From an uncultured Agathobacter sp. (lineage in GTDB: Bacteria; Bacillota; Clostridia; Lachnospirales; Lachnospiraceae), in contig CAJUND010000005.1 in the NCBI GenBank assembly GCA_910587655.1, positions 116,133-180,132 of the forward strand: 64,000 nt of DNA. Reading direction: 5' to 3'. Made by a program: the position numbers and the translations under genes. Under the pieces are notes generated by a model. It saw nothing but the letters and a program-made list of their open reading frames with translations. It ran no database searches and was not told the DNA's origin. Positions 1 to 8,056 of the stretch are shown here, in pieces; within the stretch, counting starts at the first letter, position 1, and each line of letters opens with the position of its first letter.

Positions 1-2
1 AA

Positions 3-584
3 TATTTTGACCGCTACGGCAAAATGAAACGGACGGCTGAGGCACTGGAAACACAGCTTGCAGAAACAAAGGCAAAAATAGACCATCTGGAATCCATTCA
101 GAATTCACTGGATATAGCACTCTCTTCCGATGATCTGGTGCAGATAAAGGATGAGCTGACAGAATATGGATTTATCAAAAAGCATAAAAATGCAAAAAAA
201 GAAAAAATTAAAAGTAAACCGTTTCATTATCTTTCTTCTGACGGATATGATATTTATGTCGGAAAAAACAATTACCAGAATGATGAGCTTACGTTTAAGT
301 TTGCATCCGGAAACGACTGGTGGTTTCACGCAAAAGGAATGCCAGGTTCCCATGTGATTGTTAAGAGCAAAGGGGAGGAAATGCCGGACAGGGTATTCGA
401 GGAAGCAGGAATGCTTGCAGCGTATTACTCAAAGGGACGCGAAAGCGATAAAATTGAAATTGATTATTTACAGAAAAAAAATGTAAAAAAACCGGCAAAA
501 GGCGCGCCTGGATTTGTGGTTTATTATACTAATTTTTCCCTTACCATCCAGCCGGATATCAGCAGCCTTACACTCGTGGAATAA
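3..584 (+). CDS. rqcH: Rqc2 homolog RqcH (NFACT family), C-terminal part
   Basis: The reading frame is open to the left edge, so this is the last 193 residues of a longer protein; the N-terminal NFACT-N domain lies outside. The visible part starts in the coiled-coil region and continues into the NFACT-R (DUF814) domain, with the typical DGYDIYVGKNNYQND stretch, then WWFHAKGMPGSHV, and ends in a short beta-rich tail. In this family RqcH binds 50S subunits carrying stalled nascent chains and recruits tRNA-Ala to add C-terminal alanine tails that mark the chain for degradation; older annotations call it a fibronectin-binding protein. No terminator is obvious directly after the stop. The family call is secure; the function is taken from the family. 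Confidence 0.93.
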   Translation, partial: YFDRYGKMKRTAEALETQLAETKAKIDHLESIQNSLDIALSSDDLVQIKDELTEYGFIKKHKNAKKEKIKSKPFHYLSSDGYDIYVGKNNYQNDELTFKFASGNDWWFHAKGMPGSHVIVKSKGEEMPDRVFEEAGMLAAYYSKGRESDKIEIDYLQKKNVKKPAKGAPGFVVYYTNFSLTIQPDISSLTLVE

Positions 585-621
585 GGATACTACATTTTGT
601 AAAAAGTGCCCGTACTTTCCA

Positions 622-650
622 GCATACGAAACTTCGTACTGCATATACTA
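622..650 (+). promoter_or_regulatory. Candidate sigma-G promoter of the SASP gene
   Basis: GCATA at 622-626 and TATACTA at 644-650 are 17 bases apart. They resemble the sigma-G elements (GHATR and CATWHTA), with one mismatch in the -10. SASP genes are classic sigma-G targets, which supports the reading. No good sigma-A promoter is seen in this gap. The start is inferred near 657. Confidence 0.45.
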
Positions 651-656
651 GGATGG

Positions 657-698
657 AGCAAAGTCGATAAACATCCGCTGTGCGGATGGAACTTTGTT
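657..698 (+). other. Hairpin in the SASP mRNA leader
   Basis: A two-part inverted repeat: outer arms AGCAAAGT (657-664) and ACTTTGTT (691-698), inner perfect arms CATCCGC (672-678) and GCGGATG (682-688) with loop TGT. It would form at the very 5' end of the transcript from the promoter proposed at 622-650. There is no T-run, so it is not a terminator. A role in mRNA stability is a guess. Confidence 0.45.
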
Positions 699-724
699 CA
701 ACAGTGCAAAGGAGGAAGGAAAGC

Positions 725-916
725 ATGGCTAACAGAAGTACAAAAAAATCATTGGAGCGTTTTAAGTATGAAGTTGCAGACGAGCTTGGAGTTCCACTTA
801 GCAACGGATACAACGGCAACCTGACCGCAAAGCAGAATGGTTCTGTTGGCGGTTACATGGTGAAAAAGATGATTGAGGCTCAGGAAAGACAGATGACTGA
901 AAAAGATCATCAGTAG
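725..916 (+). CDS. Alpha/beta-type small acid-soluble spore protein
   Basis: A 63-residue protein. The ATG at 725 is preceded by AGGAGG with good spacing, so it is preferred over an in-frame upstream ATG at 680. The family signature is clear: a KYEVADELGV segment near residue 15, then GYNGNLTAKQNGSVGGYMV with the conserved Gly/Asn-rich turn, and a second amphipathic helix MVKKMIE. Alpha/beta SASPs coat DNA in the dormant spore core, shift it toward an A-like form and protect it from UV and heat; GPR protease degrades them at germination. The gene stands alone, with a sporulation-type promoter candidate upstream and a strong terminator downstream. It shows that the organism forms spores. Confidence 0.93.
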   Translation: MANRSTKKSLERFKYEVADELGVPLSNGYNGNLTAKQNGSVGGYMVKKMIEAQERQMTEKDHQ

Positions 917-948
917 CTGCGGCATCTGAATAAGATACAAAAGATAAA

Positions 949-982
949 GGCAGGTCCTGTTACGGGACCTGCCGGATTTTTT
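949..982 (+). terminator. Intrinsic terminator shared by the SASP gene and recG
   Basis: Perfect 9-bp stem GGCAGGTCC (949-957) / GGACCTGCC (965-973) with a 7-base loop, followed by a T-run at 977-982. Read leftward it is followed by a weaker T-rich stretch, so it may also end the recG operon, whose stop lies at 981. Convergent arrangement. Confidence 0.85.
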
Positions 983-3044
983 ATAAACTCATTTTTTCCA
1001 GTTCATCATCCATAAATTTTTCCATTTTTTTATGCAGTATCTGGTGTTCCTCCATGGAAAGCTCCGGATCTTCCCGGAGTACCGTTTTTACAGCAGCCGA
1101 CGCATCCTTTAGGATATCTGCATCCTGGTAAATGTCTGCAAGTGCAAACGGCATGTCCCCGCTCTGGCGGATGCCGAAGAAGTCTCCCGGTCCGCGGAGC
1201 TTTAAATCCTCACTGGCAATTTGAAACCCGTCATTGGAATGGTTTAATATTTCCAGCCTTTTTTGTGCAGTTTTTGCAGAGGATGTGTTTACCATAATGC
1301 AGTATGACTGGGTATCCCCCCGCCCGACACGACCACGCAGCTGGTGCAGCTGCGCCAGTCCGAACCGGTCCGCATTTTCAATCATCATAACAGTGGCATT
1401 TGGAACATTCACACCGACTTCCACTACTGTGGTGGAAACAAGAACCTGGATTTCATTTCCGGCAAACTGCTCCATCACCAGGTTTTTCTGTGTGTTTTTC
1501 ATTTTTCCGTGAAGGATACCGATTTTAATATCAGGGGAAAGTTCTTTTTCAAGCTGTTTTGCATAATCAGTTACATTTTCCCCTTCAAAATTTTCACTTG
1601 CTTCTACCAGAGGACAGATGATGTATGCCTGGTGTCCGCTTTTTACCTGTTTTTCAATAAATTCATATGCCCTCGGGCGGTATCCGGTGTTTACCACGCA
1701 GTTTTTGTTTGGCAGACGTTTTGCCGGAACCTCGTCAATCACGGAAATATCGAGGTCCCCGTAAAGAATAATGGCAAGCGTCCGCGGAATTGGTGTTGCG
1801 CTCATCACAAGAATATGCGGGTCTTTGCCTTTTTCCGCGAAAAAATCACGCTGCTTTACACCAAAACGGTGCTGTTCATCGGTAATTACCAGTGCAAGGT
1901 TTAGATAATGCACATGCTCCTGAATCAGCGCATGTGTTCCTATAATCATTGCAGAAGGAAAAACCGCAAGTTTTTCGCAGGCAAGGCGCTTCTCTCTTGC
2001 CGTCATGGAACCGGTCAGCAGTACAACCGGAACATCCAGTCCGAAATCAGCACAGAGCTTCTGGTAGGATTCAAAGTGCTGCCTTGCCAGAACCTCAGTC
2101 GGGGCCATAATTGCAGACTGGTAGCCATTATGCGCACACCATGCCATGGCAAGGAATGCGATAATTGTTTTTCCGGAGCCCACGTCTCCCTGAATCAGAC
2201 GCTGCATGACGTATTTTCCATGCAGGTTTTCCGTCACATCAGACAGTGCCCTCTGCTGCGCATCTGTCAGCTTGTAAGGCAGTTTGTCTGTCTGCTGTCT
2301 GATAAAATCCTCATCCTGAAAGGTAAAGGGATTAGCTTTCCTCTTCTGCTGTTTTTTCTGGTACTGCATCCCCATGATAAAAAGAAAAAATTCATCGAAA
2401 ACCAGACGTTTTCTGGCAGTTACCAGTGTGTCCATGGAATCCGGAAAATGTATCTGTTTCATGGCATAGTTATATTCGCACAGTCCAAAGTCCTTCCGTA
2501 TTCCGGCAGGAAGAAAATCCGTGACCAGCGCGCCCGCATCAAGTGCCTGCCGGATGGTTTTTGTTACCAGGTTATTGGTAATCCCGCTGGTAAGCGCATA
2601 GACAGGATACAGCTGTTCTGCCATCTGTTCATAGTTTTCGGGCTCGTAAATTACGGGCTGTTCCATGATATATTTTCCTTCGCGGGCAGTTGTTTTTCCA
2701 TAGAACACATAGTACTGTCCGTGTTTTAAGGAATTTTTTATGTAGGGCATGCGGTACCAGACAAGCTGGATTCTGTGTCCGGGGCTTCCAATGGTAAGAA
2801 GCGTTACCTGCATGCGCCGCCCGCTCTTTACCACGGGTGCCTGAGTTACCCTTGCCGCAATTGCGTGGGGTTCTTCGGTAAGTGCCGTAATGTCATCAAT
2901 TGCCTGCAGCTTTGGATATCTGATATAAGTCCGGGGAAAATGAAGGAGTATATCACCAACGGTGTATACCCCCATTTTTGCAAATAAATTTTTTGTTTTT
3001 TCGCCAATGCCCCTGATTTCAGTAATTGCAGAGTCCTGGTTCAT
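981..3044 (-). CDS. recG: ATP-dependent DNA helicase RecG
   Basis: 687 residues, the usual RecG length. The N-terminal wedge (OB-fold) domain is followed by a superfamily 2 helicase core: Walker A GDVGSGKT near residue 290, the DEQH box in VITDEQHRFGVKQR, SATPIPRT (motif III) and the GRVGRG motif VI, then the C-terminal TRG region with LRGPGDFFGIRQSG. RecG remodels stalled forks and branched recombination intermediates. It is the last gene of the leftward asp23-fakA-recG operon, 12 bases after fakA. This gene order is conserved in Firmicutes. Confidence 0.97.
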   Translation of the reverse strand: MNQDSAITEIRGIGEKTKNLFAKMGVYTVGDILLHFPRTYIRYPKLQAIDDITALTEEPHAIAARVTQAPVVKSGRRMQVTLLTIGSPGHRIQLVWYRMPYIKNSLKHGQYYVFYGKTTAREGKYIMEQPVIYEPENYEQMAEQLYPVYALTSGITNNLVTKTIRQALDAGALVTDFLPAGIRKDFGLCEYNYAMKQIHFPDSMDTLVTARKRLVFDEFFLFIMGMQYQKKQQKRKANPFTFQDEDFIRQQTDKLPYKLTDAQQRALSDVTENLHGKYVMQRLIQGDVGSGKTIIAFLAMAWCAHNGYQSAIMAPTEVLARQHFESYQKLCADFGLDVPVVLLTGSMTAREKRLACEKLAVFPSAMIIGTHALIQEHVHYLNLALVITDEQHRFGVKQRDFFAEKGKDPHILVMSATPIPRTLAIILYGDLDISVIDEVPAKRLPNKNCVVNTGYRPRAYEFIEKQVKSGHQAYIICPLVEASENFEGENVTDYAKQLEKELSPDIKIGILHGKMKNTQKNLVMEQFAGNEIQVLVSTTVVEVGVNVPNATVMMIENADRFGLAQLHQLRGRVGRGDTQSYCIMVNTSSAKTAQKRLEILNHSNDGFQIASEDLKLRGPGDFFGIRQSGDMPFALADIYQDADILKDASAAVKTVLREDPELSMEEHQILHKKMEKFMDDELEKMSL

Positions 3045-3056
3045 AACTGTTCCTGC

Positions 3057-4817
3057 CTATTCCACGGAAAGGATGTAGTAATAAACCGGCTGCCCGCCGT
3101 TATTTACTTCCACCTCTATATCCGGATACTTCTCTTCCAGTGCTTCACTAAGCCTGGTGGCATCCTCTTCCGTTGTGTCAGCGCCGAAATAGATACTGAT
3201 AATGGAGGATTCCTCATCCACGAGCTCATCCGCCAGCTCCAGCGTGGTTTCTTTTAAATCGCTGCCGACAGAAAGAATGGCCCTGTCGCCGATTCCCATA
3301 TAATCATCCTGCTTAATCTGTTTGCCGTCAATTTCCGTATCCCTGACTGCAAATGTCACCTGGCCTGTTTTTACACTGTCAAGCTCGGCAGTCATGGCGT
3401 CAGTATTTTCCTTTACGGAACGATCCGGTATAAAATTAATCAGTGAAACAATCCCCTGCGGAATGGTCCGGGACGGAATCACAATAACGTCCGTCTCTGC
3501 AAGCTCTGCCGCCTGGTTTGCAGCCATAATAATGTTTTTGTTGTTTGGCAGTACAAAAATATGCTCGGCATTTACCTGTTCAATTGCCAGGAGAATATCC
3601 TCTGTACTCGGATTCATGGTCTGGCCGCCTTCAATAATATAGTCTGCACCAAGACCGCGGAAAATCTCACTTAACCCCTTTCCTGCTGATACGCTGATAA
3701 AACCATATTCTTTTTTCGGCTCAACAGCTGCGGAAGCGGTGTTTGTTTTAACTGGTTCGTCTTCCTGCATTTTAACCGGCGGTGTTTCCAGCGGACGGAC
3801 AATTTCTGTCGGGCGCGCAGCTTTGCCTTCTGTTTCCGCTGCCTTTTGTTCCGCTGCTATTTTAGCCGCGTCCTTAATTAATTTTTCCTGATGTTCCTCA
3901 CGCATATTATCAATCTTGATCCTGCTTAAAGAGCCGTGTGTCAAGGCTTTCTGGATGGCATTACCCGGATCATTGGTATGTACGTGAGTCTTAACGATCT
4001 CATCGTCCGCTACCACAACGATTGAATCACCGATGGATTCCAGATACGCCTTATATTCCTGCTCCTCCTTATCTGAAAGGGGACGGTTTAACACAATGAT
4101 AAACTCTGTACAATAGCCGAATTTGATTTCTTCTTCTGTTTCGGAAGTGATTTTGACAAATCCGGTTCCTGCGCTGCCCTCAATGCTGTAATCAATTTCC
4201 TTTCCAAGCAGGCAGTCATATGCGCCCTTTAATACCTGCATCAGTCCCTGTCCGCCGGAATCAACAACGCCTGCCTGCTTTAAAACCGGAAGCATTTCCG
4301 GCGTCCTGCTTAACACGTGGTCTGCATATTTGATGACCTCATCACAGAAATATACCAGGTCGTCAGTTTCCTGCGCCAGCTCAAGCGCCCGGTCCGCAGC
4401 GCCTTTTGCAACGGTAAGGATGGTTCCCTCTTTCGGCTTCATAACCGCCTTATATGCCGTTTCAACGGCTTTCTGGAAAGAGTCAGACAGTATCATAACA
4501 TCTATTTCCTGGTAATCTGCAATGACTTTGCAGAAACCGCGGAACAGCTGCGACAGGATAACGCCGGAGTTACCCCTGGCACCGCGCAGCGAACCGGAGG
4601 AAACCGCTTTTGCAAGCTCCTGCATGGTCGGGTTTTTCAGTGCGCTAACTTCCTTTGCCGCAGACATAATGGTCATGGACATATTGGTACCGGTATCCCC
4701 GTCCGGAACCGGAAATACGTTTAATTCATTAATCCAGTCTTTTTTTGCTTCCAGGTTTTTTGCCGCAGCAAGAAACATTCTGGACAGTAATTCGGAATTT
4801 ATGCTTGTGATTTCCAA
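3057..4817 (-). CDS. fakA: DAK2-domain fatty acid kinase FakA-like protein (YloV family)
   Basis: 586 residues. An N-terminal DhaL/DAK2 nucleotide-binding domain carries the metal-binding DGDTGTNMSMT motif near residue 40 and RGARGNSGVILSQ near residue 80. An Ala/Glu/Pro-rich linker around residues 310-370 leads to a C-terminal domain related to DegV/FakB. In Staphylococcus FakA phosphorylates fatty acids held by FakB, feeding exogenous fatty acids into phospholipid synthesis. The start codon is TTG at 4817, supported by GGAGGG seven bases upstream. The gene lies between asp23 and recG, the same neighbourhood as yloU-yloV in Bacillus. Family call strong; substrate inferred from homologs. Confidence 0.9.
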   Translation of the reverse strand: MEITSINSELLSRMFLAAAKNLEAKKDWINELNVFPVPDGDTGTNMSMTIMSAAKEVSALKNPTMQELAKAVSSGSLRGARGNSGVILSQLFRGFCKVIADYQEIDVMILSDSFQKAVETAYKAVMKPKEGTILTVAKGAADRALELAQETDDLVYFCDEVIKYADHVLSRTPEMLPVLKQAGVVDSGGQGLMQVLKGAYDCLLGKEIDYSIEGSAGTGFVKITSETEEEIKFGYCTEFIIVLNRPLSDKEEQEYKAYLESIGDSIVVVADDEIVKTHVHTNDPGNAIQKALTHGSLSRIKIDNMREEHQEKLIKDAAKIAAEQKAAETEGKAARPTEIVRPLETPPVKMQEDEPVKTNTASAAVEPKKEYGFISVSAGKGLSEIFRGLGADYIIEGGQTMNPSTEDILLAIEQVNAEHIFVLPNNKNIIMAANQAAELAETDVIVIPSRTIPQGIVSLINFIPDRSVKENTDAMTAELDSVKTGQVTFAVRDTEIDGKQIKQDDYMGIGDRAILSVGSDLKETTLELADELVDEESSIISIYFGADTTEEDATRLSEALEEKYPDIEVEVNNGGQPVYYYILSVE

Positions 4818-4831
4818 TGCTTTTCCCTCCC

Positions 4832-5191
4832 CTAGTCGATTACACGTACGCCTTCGACGTAAATATTGATTTTGTTGATTTTCATTCCGGTAAACGACTC
4901 CACTTTATATCTTACCGTATCAATCAGGTTTTCGGAAACTGTATGGATGCTGACGCCATAGGCAACGATTACGTGGAAATCAATGGTAATCTGGTTATCC
5001 GCTTCAACCAGAACGCTGATTCCATGTGTCAGGTAATCCCGCTTTAACAGCTTGACCAGTCCATCCTTCATATTTACAGCTGCCATGCCGACGATTCCGA
5101 AACATTCCACTGCAACAGAACCGGCATAGGTCGCAATTACATCTTCATCGATTAATATCTTACCATACTGGGTATCAATCTGTCCCTTCAT
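4832..5191 (-). CDS. Asp23/Gls24 family envelope stress protein (YloU-like)
   Basis: 119 residues, typical of the single-domain Asp23 family. The recognisable core is EDVIATYAGSVAVECFGIVGMAA, followed by a predicted beta-strand region (ITIDFHVIVAYGVSIHTV) and a C-terminal segment ending NKINIYVEGVRV. Members are membrane-associated scaffolds linked to envelope stress; the partner YloV/FakA gene follows directly. First gene of the asp23-fakA-recG operon, with GGAGG upstream of the ATG and a sigma-A type promoter about 70 bases away. It is divergent from rpmB, a conserved arrangement. Molecular role is poorly defined for the whole family. Confidence 0.9.
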   Translation of the reverse strand: MKGQIDTQYGKILIDEDVIATYAGSVAVECFGIVGMAAVNMKDGLVKLLKRDYLTHGISVLVEADNQITIDFHVIVAYGVSIHTVSENLIDTVRYKVESFTGMKINKINIYVEGVRVID

Positions 5192-5257
5192 ACTCTTTAT
5201 ACCTCCATTATTTGTAATCCCATGGGGAATTACCGATATCAGTACACAACTAATCGT

Positions 5258-5286
5258 ATTATAACCATTTTTTGTAAAAAAGTAAA
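5258..5286 (-). promoter_or_regulatory. Sigma-A promoter of asp23-fakA-recG
   Basis: Read leftward: TTTACT (5286-5281), 17-base spacer, TATAAT (5263-5258). The start would lie near 5251, giving a leader of about 60 bases that contains an imperfect palindrome around CCCATGGG. Confidence 0.65.
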
Positions 5287-5331
5287 TATTTTGTTATTAC
5301 GGTTAAAAATAAAATTTTTTGTAATTTTTCC

Positions 5332-5360
5332 TTGCAAATAAAAAATGAATCTGATAAAAT
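5332..5360 (+). promoter_or_regulatory. Sigma-A promoter of rpmB
   Basis: TTGCAA (5332-5337), 17-base spacer, TAAAAT (5355-5360), with an extended -10 TGA directly before it. The region upstream is strongly AT-rich with A and T runs (5281-5331), as expected for an UP element at a ribosomal protein gene. Confidence 0.75.
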
Positions 5361-5416
5361 AAGCATGTTGTGAGCCTGCAGATGCAGGAAAGATAGATGC
5401 AAGGAGGTGCAAAATC

Positions 5417-5602
5417 ATGGCAAAATGTGCAATTTGTGAAAAGGGCGTGCATTTCGGACATAATGTGAGCCATTCTCATAGAAAATCAAACAGAATCTGG
5501 AAATCAAACATCAAGCGTGTACACTGCAAGGTAAACGGCGTACCACAGAGGTTATATGTTTGTACTTCCTGTCTGAGATCCGGTAAAGTAGAAAGAGCTT
5601 AG
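5417..5602 (+). CDS. rpmB: 50S ribosomal protein L28
   Basis: 61 residues, the normal length. Two cysteine pairs, CAIC near the N-terminus and CTSC near the C-terminus, form the zinc-ribbon type of L28. The core GHNVSHSHRKSNRIW is the L28 signature. L28 is a structural protein of the large subunit. The gene is monocistronic, with its own promoter, an AGGAGG ribosome site and a terminator directly after it. Because it retains all four cysteines it is the zinc-containing paralog; a zinc-free form elsewhere in the genome is possible but cannot be seen here. Confidence 0.97.
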   Translation: MAKCAICEKGVHFGHNVSHSHRKSNRIWKSNIKRVHCKVNGVPQRLYVCTSCLRSGKVERA

Positions 5603-5612
5603 GAAACAAACG

Positions 5613-5643
5613 GAACCGTCGCTGCTGCGATGGTTCTTTTTTA
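5613..5643 (+). terminator. Intrinsic terminator of rpmB
   Basis: Stem GAACCGTCGC (5613-5622) / GCGATGGTTC (5627-5636) with one G-T wobble and a TGCT loop, followed by a run of T from 5637. Confidence 0.85.
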
Positions 5644-5651
5644 TTTTCCTG

Positions 5652-5816
5652 TTATTTACAGGAAGAAAACAAAAGATAGGAAATCAGCAGTGCTCCTGCA
5701 ATCAGCAGAATTCCTATTAATCCGCCGCCAACAAAAAACATGACCAGCATTCCAAGTGCAAACCAGAACAGTGTATATCCCCAGATACGTTTCACGATTT
5801 CACCAAAAAAGAACAT
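5652..5816 (-). CDS. Small two-helix membrane protein (54 aa), function unknown
   Basis: A 54-residue frame starting MFFFGEIVKRIWGYTLFW and ending SSCK. It has two hydrophobic stretches, about residues 12-29 and 33-50, split by a GGG turn, so it probably spans the membrane as a hairpin. Similar short proteins next to rpmB and gerW are familiar from Lachnospiraceae, which is why it is called real; that comparison is from memory. No strong ribosome site precedes the ATG at 5816, and that ATG sits inside a perfect inverted repeat (5814-5835). An alternative GTG start lies at codon 8. It follows gerW by about 50 bases on the same strand and may be co-transcribed with it. Confidence 0.6.
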   Translation of the reverse strand: MFFFGEIVKRIWGYTLFWFALGMLVMFFVGGGLIGILLIAGALLISYLLFSSCK

Positions 5817-5835
5817 ATATTACTACTAATATATG
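5814..5835. repeat. Perfect inverted repeat over the start of the 54-aa gene
   Basis: CATATATTA (5814-5822), loop CTAC, TAATATATG (5827-5835). The left arm includes the start codon of the small membrane protein on the minus strand. In RNA it would hide the start; in DNA it could be an operator. Confidence 0.6.
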
Positions 5836-5866
5836 CTCTTTTGCGAATTAAATACTTTTTTATCAG

Positions 5867-6259
5867 TTATTCATCATCTGTTCCGTCTTCTGCTTCATCG
5901 AAAAAGTTGTCTGAAGCACTGTCATGCTTTCCTGCTGTAAATTTGTTTATGACATCAGGAACCATATCCAGAATTTTTGTCATGCCATCCTGGTTTTTAA
6001 CATTGACAAGCTTTGTTTCCCCGTTCTGAATCACAAGCACGGCGCTTGGGTTGATTTTTCCGCCCATGCCTCCTGCCCCGTTGTTGCTCTTTTCCTGGGC
6101 AAAAGCACCCGCAGCAACTCCGAATGCCACATCCACAAGCGGAAGTATGATTGTCTCACCAATGTGTATCGCATCCCCGACAACGGTTTTTGTTGTAATA
6201 AAACTGTCCATACCTTTAAACAGGGATTCCACTGTATTGTTAAAACTGTTATCTGCCAT
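5867..6259 (-). CDS. gerW: Sporulation/germination protein GerW (YtfJ)
   Basis: 130 residues. The ATG at 6259 has GGAGG seven bases upstream, so it is preferred to a GTG one codon earlier. The N-terminal segment NTVESLFKGMDSFITTKTVVGDAI, the Gly-rich centre GVAAGAFAQ...GAGGMGGKINPSAVLVI, and an acidic tail ending in DDE are typical of YtfJ. In Bacillus subtilis GerW localises to the spore and is needed for normal L-alanine germination. It follows the DUF2953 gene (a YtfI counterpart) by 17 bases, the same pairing as in Bacillus. Confidence 0.93.
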   Translation of the reverse strand: MADNSFNNTVESLFKGMDSFITTKTVVGDAIHIGETIILPLVDVAFGVAAGAFAQEKSNNGAGGMGGKINPSAVLVIQNGETKLVNVKNQDGMTKILDMVPDVINKFTAGKHDSASDNFFDEAEDGTDDE

Positions 6260-6276
6260 CACAAAACCTCCTTGGT

Positions 6277-7176
6277 TTATTTCATAGTCATAATCTTATT
6301 ATATAGTTTCTGGCAGTTCTTATCAAGAACTATTCCAAGGAAAAGAACAAGAATTTGTATTCCGTACAGACGTCCCCTGATATCAAAGTCAGCTTCCGCA
6401 TAAGCATTTTCAGCAGCAAAGTCCGGCAGAATATTCCAGTGGTATTTATATCCAAACGGAAAAAGCGCCAGCACTCCAAGTAATCCCCCTGTTATGTCCG
6501 GTGAACCTGCAGAATATTTTAAATCCAGGCTTGATTTTCTGGGGCTTATTCTTTTAAACAAAGAAAATAAACTTTCCTTTAATTTTTTGAGTGCAGCACG
6601 GTTTTCCTTATCATTTATAAATTCAAAAAAGTCTTTTGATTTATTACGAATATGCGTCAGTATATACCGGAGCCTGTTGAAAAAATCCTGAAGCCGTTTC
6701 AAACGCTGTCTTAGATTCTTCCAGAAGGCAGACCGTCTTTTTTGCGGATGCTGTTCTTCCCTGTCCTGTTCCTGTGTACCGGATACAGGGGCTGTTTTGT
6801 CATGCTGTGAATCTTCCGGTATGGAAAGCATCTGCAGTTCATGTTCTGCTGTGGGGTCTTTTACACTGAATTTTGAACCGGTATCTTTTATAGTATCTTC
6901 AGATTTCTTCAGATTATTACCTGATAACTGTTTTTTTATTCCCAGAATTCGAAGGTACATATAAAAGCCGGATTCATCCCCGTTTATATACAGTACGAAC
7001 AGGTGGAGAAATAAAAAAATTCTCCCTTTCAGATAAAGGTTTTTATCATGGTAACTGCCCTGCATGCGGTATTTTACAGGGATAAACAGCAGGGCTGATA
7101 CCAGAAGAAAAATGATTAGGACCGCAGCCAGAAGAACCAGCCCTGTAATTTTTAAAATCTGGAGGAATACGCTCAT
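6277..7176 (-). CDS. DUF2953 domain protein (YtfI-like)
   Basis: 299 residues. One strong N-terminal transmembrane helix (about residues 8-30), then a basic region with KYRMQGSYHDKNLYLKGRIF, a charged middle section rich in Lys, Glu and Gln (about 90-160), and a C-terminal domain with LKYSAGSPDITGGLLGVLA that marks DUF2953. A second hydrophobic segment is near residues 270-285. YtfI is a sporulation-associated protein of unknown biochemistry encoded beside YtfJ. Its start overlaps the stop of the previous gene by four bases (ATGA), which suggests translational coupling. Function beyond the sporulation link is not known. Confidence 0.85.
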   Translation of the reverse strand: MSVFLQILKITGLVLLAAVLIIFLLVSALLFIPVKYRMQGSYHDKNLYLKGRIFLFLHLFVLYINGDESGFYMYLRILGIKKQLSGNNLKKSEDTIKDTGSKFSVKDPTAEHELQMLSIPEDSQHDKTAPVSGTQEQDREEQHPQKRRSAFWKNLRQRLKRLQDFFNRLRYILTHIRNKSKDFFEFINDKENRAALKKLKESLFSLFKRISPRKSSLDLKYSAGSPDITGGLLGVLALFPFGYKYHWNILPDFAAENAYAEADFDIRGRLYGIQILVLFLGIVLDKNCQKLYNKIMTMK

Positions 7177-7499
7177 GCCAGCCTCCGTTTCTCGTTCAGG
7201 TACGAGCGGATATCCACGGAGCCCGTGTTCCGGTAAGTTTCTTCTACAATTTGTTTTACCAGAAGAAGTGCTTCCTCATGTCCTTTTGCAAGCCCGATTA
7301 CCGTAAGGTTTTTCTTTGGATAGGCTTTCTGCATCAGTACCCATGACGGGATGATATCAAGAAGATTTTCCCGGTTGGATGAAAAAGTAATAACATAAAC
7401 AGAGACTGTCCCTGCATTCTGGTTAATCTTTCGCTTTATTCGGTTGACATTTTTGCCAGCTATGGAATCACTGACATAAAGTTTATGATACCATTCCAT
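7173..7499 (-). CDS. Conserved protein of unknown function, 108 aa
   Basis: Start chosen at the ATG at 7499, with GGAGAGG seven bases upstream; an in-frame start at 7529 lacks such a site. The protein begins MEWYHKLYVSDSIAGK and ends SYLNEKRRLA. It is soluble, alternates beta strands (VSVYVITFSSN, LTVIGLAKG) with helices, and looks like one compact alpha/beta domain. I do not recognise a named family, although similar proteins occur in Lachnospiraceae at this position. It sits between a NUDIX gene (33 bases upstream) and the DUF2953 gene (4-base overlap), so it may have a sporulation role by association. Confidence 0.7.
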   Translation of the reverse strand: MEWYHKLYVSDSIAGKNVNRIKRKINQNAGTVSVYVITFSSNRENLLDIIPSWVLMQKAYPKKNLTVIGLAKGHEEALLLVKQIVEETYRNTGSVDIRSYLNEKRRLA

Positions 7500-7532
7500 G
7501 CCAAGACCTCTCCTGCATCTGTTCTGCAAAAA

Positions 7533-7985
7533 TTAATAGTATTTGCGGGTTCCCCAGAGATTGCTCTTTTTTAAATCGAGGTATTCGTTGTATGCTTTTT
7601 CAAGAATCTGCTTTTCATTTGGAAACCTGAGCAAATGGTATGCCTCATGGTATTTATAATAACCGGAGTCAACAAAATATTCTTCCCTCTGTGGTTTACT
7701 GTAATAGCTTTCCCCCATCATCAGATACCAGTGAACCCTTTTTTCCACGGTATCCTCCAGAGCGGTGAATGTATACTGACTCCTGCCGACATACTCTATA
7801 ATCGTTGCTTTTGCGCCTGTTTCTTCCCGGACCTCACGGACTGCAGTTTCTTTATAGTCCTCATCCTGTTCCACGGTCCCCTTGGGAAGAACCCAGCCTT
7901 CATATTTGTTTTTGTAGTTTTTATATAAAAGTAATATTTTTCCACGAAAAATAACCACACCGCCACAGCTCGTTGCCTCTATCAT
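7533..7985 (-). CDS. NUDIX hydrolase
   Basis: 150 residues. The Nudix box fits the GX5EX7REUXEEXGU pattern: GTVEQDEDYKETAVREVREETGA at about residues 36-58, with all catalytic glutamates present. The fold begins with a CGGVVIF strand. Nudix enzymes cleave nucleoside diphosphates linked to another group; the substrate cannot be told from sequence. The C-terminal part (YYKYHEAYHLLRF) resembles the diadenosine-tetraphosphate hydrolase-like clostridial members. GGAGG precedes the ATG. An inverted repeat GTATCC/GGATAC lies upstream around 8014-8030. Confidence 0.9.
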   Translation of the reverse strand: MIEATSCGGVVIFRGKILLLYKNYKNKYEGWVLPKGTVEQDEDYKETAVREVREETGAKATIIEYVGRSQYTFTALEDTVEKRVHWYLMMGESYYSKPQREEYFVDSGYYKYHEAYHLLRFPNEKQILEKAYNEYLDLKKSNLWGTRKYY

Positions 7986-8056
7986 CGCAGTTCCTCCTTA
8001 TGTGCCGGCTGCCGTATCCGCAATGGATACGACTGATTGCTGTTTATACCAGTATA

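Noticed and set aside
1908..2729. 273-codon open frame on the plus strand
   Set aside because: It is antisense to recG, whose motifs are unmistakable, and its protein has no recognisable features.
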